Assembly (NCBI GenBank): GCA_017615435.1
Contig: JAGAAF010000031.1
Location: forward strand, 1-7,785
Origin: Bacteroidales bacterium
Lineage (GTDB): Bacteria; Bacteroidota; Bacteroidia; Bacteroidales; UBA932
Direction: 5' to 3'
Length of the DNA stretch: 7,785 nt
Part shown: one piece after another, positions 5,859 through 7,785 of the stretch
Layout of the letters: every line of letters starts with the position of its first letter
Numbering within the stretch: position 1 is the stretch's first letter
Program-made: the position numbers and the translations under genes
The notes under the pieces: model-generated
What the model was told of the DNA's origin: nothing
Database searches by the model: none
What the model saw: only the letters and a program-made list of their open reading frames with translations

Positions 5859-7259
5859 ATGAAGTTCCATTATTATCTGGACAAGAAGGAAAACAAGAAA
5901 AAAGAGCACCAGGTCCGCATAACGGTGGCAATGCGCGGTGTTCGTATGGTGGGGACGATCGGATACAACGTCCCTATGGCAATGTGGGATGCCAAGAGAA
6001 AGCAGTTCAAGAAAGGTGTGGCAAATGCCGACGGAGTGGATAGTGATACTATCAAATCTCGCTTGTCAGACATTGAATCCCATTTCGCAAATCTGGAACT
6101 CCGCACAACGGATAAGTTCACGATGGAACAACTCCGCGCAGAACTTGCCAAGGCCATTGCCAAGCACGAGGCAAAGTTGGCCGCTATCAATTCCGGGGCC
6201 TCTGAAGAAGTGATAGAGAAGAAGGAAGAGGAAGCCGAGAAGAAAGAGCGTAAGCCTAAAGTTAAACCGGCTTATGAATACATGGATGAATTCATCAAAG
6301 AGGAGAGCCGCCTTAAGGAATGGAGCTGGGAGACCCTCAAGATGGTTAAATCATTCCAGAATATCCTGAAGGACTTCGATAAGAAGGCTGGCCTGGACTT
6401 CTTCAATCTCTCCGGCCTCGACAAATTCCTCACATACCTGCGCACATCCAAAGACCGAGAGGAGAACTCCGTCCAGAAGCAGTACAAGAACCTCACCTGG
6501 TTCCTCCGCTGGGCCATCCGGAAAGGCTACACCCAGGTGCGTGACGTTGAAACCTACGAACCCGTATTCAAGACCGTTAAGAAGCCCGTTATCTTCCTCA
6601 CCAAGGAGGAGTTGGATAAGCTGTACAACCTTGAGATTCCAGCCACCGGCGCTAAGTTAAAGTTGAAGGATATGAACGGTAACGAATACGAGAAGATTGT
6701 TCAGGAGCATGATGGGATGTCCATCGCCCGGGATCTCTTCTGTTTTTGCGCCTTCACCAGCCTTCGTTACTCCGATGTTGTTGAAGTCCGCCGTACCGAC
6801 ATTCACGATGGCGTAATGACCATTACAACTCAGAAGACCCATGACCGCCTTCCCATCGTCCTCCACAAGAACGCGAAGGCCATTCTCAAGAAATATGAAA
6901 AAACGGACTTCCCTAAGGGCAGGGCGCTCCCATATATGACCAATCAGCAGATGAACCGCTGTTTAAAGGAGCTTGGCGAGATTTGTGGCTTTACAACTCC
7001 GTACACCATCACATGCTATAAAAACGGAACTCGCTATGATGAGGTATATCCCAAATATGAACTTATCGGGACTCATACCGGCCGAAAGACTTTCATCTGC
7101 TTTGCTCTCAGCAATGGTATCGCGCCGGACGTTGTGATGAAGTTCACGGGGCACTGCGACTACAAGAGTATGAAACCCTACATCGACATCACCGAGGATG
7201 CGAAGAAAGATGCCATCAAGAAAATGGAGCAAGCGTTCAAGACAAAGAAGAAAAAGTAA
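5859..7259 (+). CDS. Tyrosine recombinase / site-specific integrase
   Basis: A 466-residue tyrosine recombinase of the Bacteroidota integrative-element type. Residues 1-95 form an arm-DNA-binding domain (MKFHYYLDKK start, W43 in MWDAKRKQF). Residues 115-136 are a Glu/Lys-rich linker. About 138-230 is the SAM-like core-binding domain, and about 240-460 the catalytic domain. All six expected catalytic positions are present: Arg303 (TSLRYSD), Lys326 (TQKT), His406 and Arg409 (THTGR), His432 (TGHCD) and the nucleophile Tyr441 (KPYID). It should therefore be active in integration, excision or inversion. ATG 5859 is preferred over GTG 5847 because the family usually begins with this M-K-hydrophobic strand; neither start has a Shine-Dalgarno sequence. 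The gene has its own promoter and terminator and is divergent from the cit operon. Its base composition is less GC-rich than the cit genes, in keeping with transfer. Confidence 0.95.
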   Translation: MKFHYYLDKKENKKKEHQVRITVAMRGVRMVGTIGYNVPMAMWDAKRKQFKKGVANADGVDSDTIKSRLSDIESHFANLELRTTDKFTMEQLRAELAKAIAKHEAKLAAINSGASEEVIEKKEEEAEKKERKPKVKPAYEYMDEFIKEESRLKEWSWETLKMVKSFQNILKDFDKKAGLDFFNLSGLDKFLTYLRTSKDREENSVQKQYKNLTWFLRWAIRKGYTQVRDVETYEPVFKTVKKPVIFLTKEELDKLYNLEIPATGAKLKLKDMNGNEYEKIVQEHDGMSIARDLFCFCAFTSLRYSDVVEVRRTDIHDGVMTITTQKTHDRLPIVLHKNAKAILKKYEKTDFPKGRALPYMTNQQMNRCLKELGEICGFTTPYTITCYKNGTRYDEVYPKYELIGTHTGRKTFICFALSNGIAPDVVMKFTGHCDYKSMKPYIDITEDAKKDAIKKMEQAFKTKKKK

Positions 7260-7284
7260 TGGTGTCTCAGGCACCACCTAATTT

Positions 7285-7319
7285 CGGCCTTCCAGCCACA
7301 TGGAGGGCCGTTTTCTTTT
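7285..7319 (+). terminator. Intrinsic terminator of the integrase gene
   Basis: CGGCCTTCCA (7285-7294) pairs with TGGAGGGCCG (7301-7310) over 10 bases with one G-T pair and a 6-base loop, followed by TTTTCTTTT (7311-7319). A smaller hairpin, GGTGTC/GGCACC (7261-7266 and 7270-7275), lies directly after the stop codon. Confidence 0.85.
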
Positions 7320-7396
7320 GCCCATTTTGGGACATTGTGGGGCATAAATATATCGGTCTTTTTGATATCCTCTTCCTTCTTTAGGGGATATTTCAG

Positions 7397-7404
7397 TATC
7401 TTTG
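7397..7404 (+). promoter_or_regulatory. Candidate promoter (-7 element) of the last gene
   Basis: TATCTTTG is a perfect TAnnTTTG -7 element 24 bases before ATG 7428. No good TTTG lies at the expected -33 place; the area around 7373 is TTCCTTC. ATATCC (7365-7370) and GGATAT (7386-7391) form a 6-bp inverted repeat across the -33 region, a possible operator. Confidence 0.5.
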
Positions 7405-7427
7405 TATGTAGTTGAAGGAAGCCACAT

Positions 7428-7785
7428 ATGGACACATATAGAGAAGCAGTTCTTAAGGAACTGAACAAATATTCAGAGGAAAACATCACATTCCTTTTTG
7501 AGAAAGCAATACGGCTTTTGGGCTTTCCTGGCCCAGCAGCCGATAAGGAGAGTATAGATAGCATTGTCGATAGCGCTAATATAGTCAATGTCCGGCTGAA
7601 GGAACTCCCATCCTCGTTTGATAGTCAGAAACTATATCCGGCTATCCGTTCCACCATTGCTGCATACAAAGACAAGCCTTCGGAACTGGAGTTTTTCATC
7701 TGCGACATTATTGCCAAGTTTAGCGGTATATCCCGTTACTTATATCCGACACCGGCCACTAATGGCTACGATTCCCAAATTGCTG
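7428..7785 (+). CDS. Unrecognised protein, N-terminal part only
   Basis: The frame is open from ATG 7428 to the right window edge, 119 codons plus one base. I do not recognise the family. The protein begins MDTYREAVLKELNKYSEEN and looks soluble and mostly helical, with no signal peptide or membrane segment; a short FFICDIIAKFSGISRYLYP stretch (90-108) is the most hydrophobic part. A purine-rich AAGGAA at 7415-7420, 7 bases before the ATG, acts as a plausible Shine-Dalgarno sequence, stronger than at other starts here. A perfect TAnnTTTG -7 element lies just upstream, and the integrase terminator separates it from the recombinase gene, so it is its own unit. Being next to the integrase, it may be cargo or an accessory gene of the element, but nothing in the sequence shows a function. 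Confidence 0.75.
   Translation, partial: MDTYREAVLKELNKYSEENITFLFEKAIRLLGFPGPAADKESIDSIVDSANIVNVRLKELPSSFDSQKLYPAIRSTIAAYKDKPSELEFFICDIIAKFSGISRYLYPTPATNGYDSQIA

Overview
The window looks like a piece of a Bacteroidota (probably Bacteroidales) chromosome. Two promoters match the Bacteroidota-type pattern (a TTG-like -33 element, about 20 bases, then TAnnTTTG), most starts lack a Shine-Dalgarno sequence, and the tyrosine recombinase has the N-terminal arm-domain layout common in that phylum. The species cannot be named from this sequence.

Left part (1-5310, all minus strand, GC-rich): a citrate lyase operon read right to left as citD, citE, citF, citX, a citC-citG fusion, then the start of an aconitase-superfamily hydratase that runs off the left edge. 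citD/citE overlap by 13 bases; citE/citF and citF/citX overlap by 4 bases each (ATGA and GTGA); citX to citCG is a short gap; citCG to the hydratase is 9 bases. CitD carries the prosthetic group, CitF moves citrate onto it, and CitE splits citryl-ACP into oxaloacetate and acetyl-ACP. CitG makes the prosthetic-group precursor, CitX attaches it, and CitC acetylates the thiol to activate the enzyme. Together this is anaerobic citrate cleavage to acetate and oxaloacetate. No citrate transporter or regulator lies in the window.

Middle (5311-5858, no gene): two divergent promoters of near-identical design. Between them lie a 146-bp imperfect palindrome built of two inverted copies of a ~73-bp unit, two small hairpins, and a symmetrical bidirectional terminator. 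The terminator is odd because no recognised gene ends there.

Right part (5859-7785, plus strand, less GC-rich): an intact tyrosine recombinase with all six expected catalytic residues, preceded by a tandem 12-bp repeat in its leader and followed by a strong terminator. A separate promoter then drives an unrecognised gene cut by the window edge. This side looks like one end of an integrated element next to the cit operon, but no attachment-site pair can be seen here.
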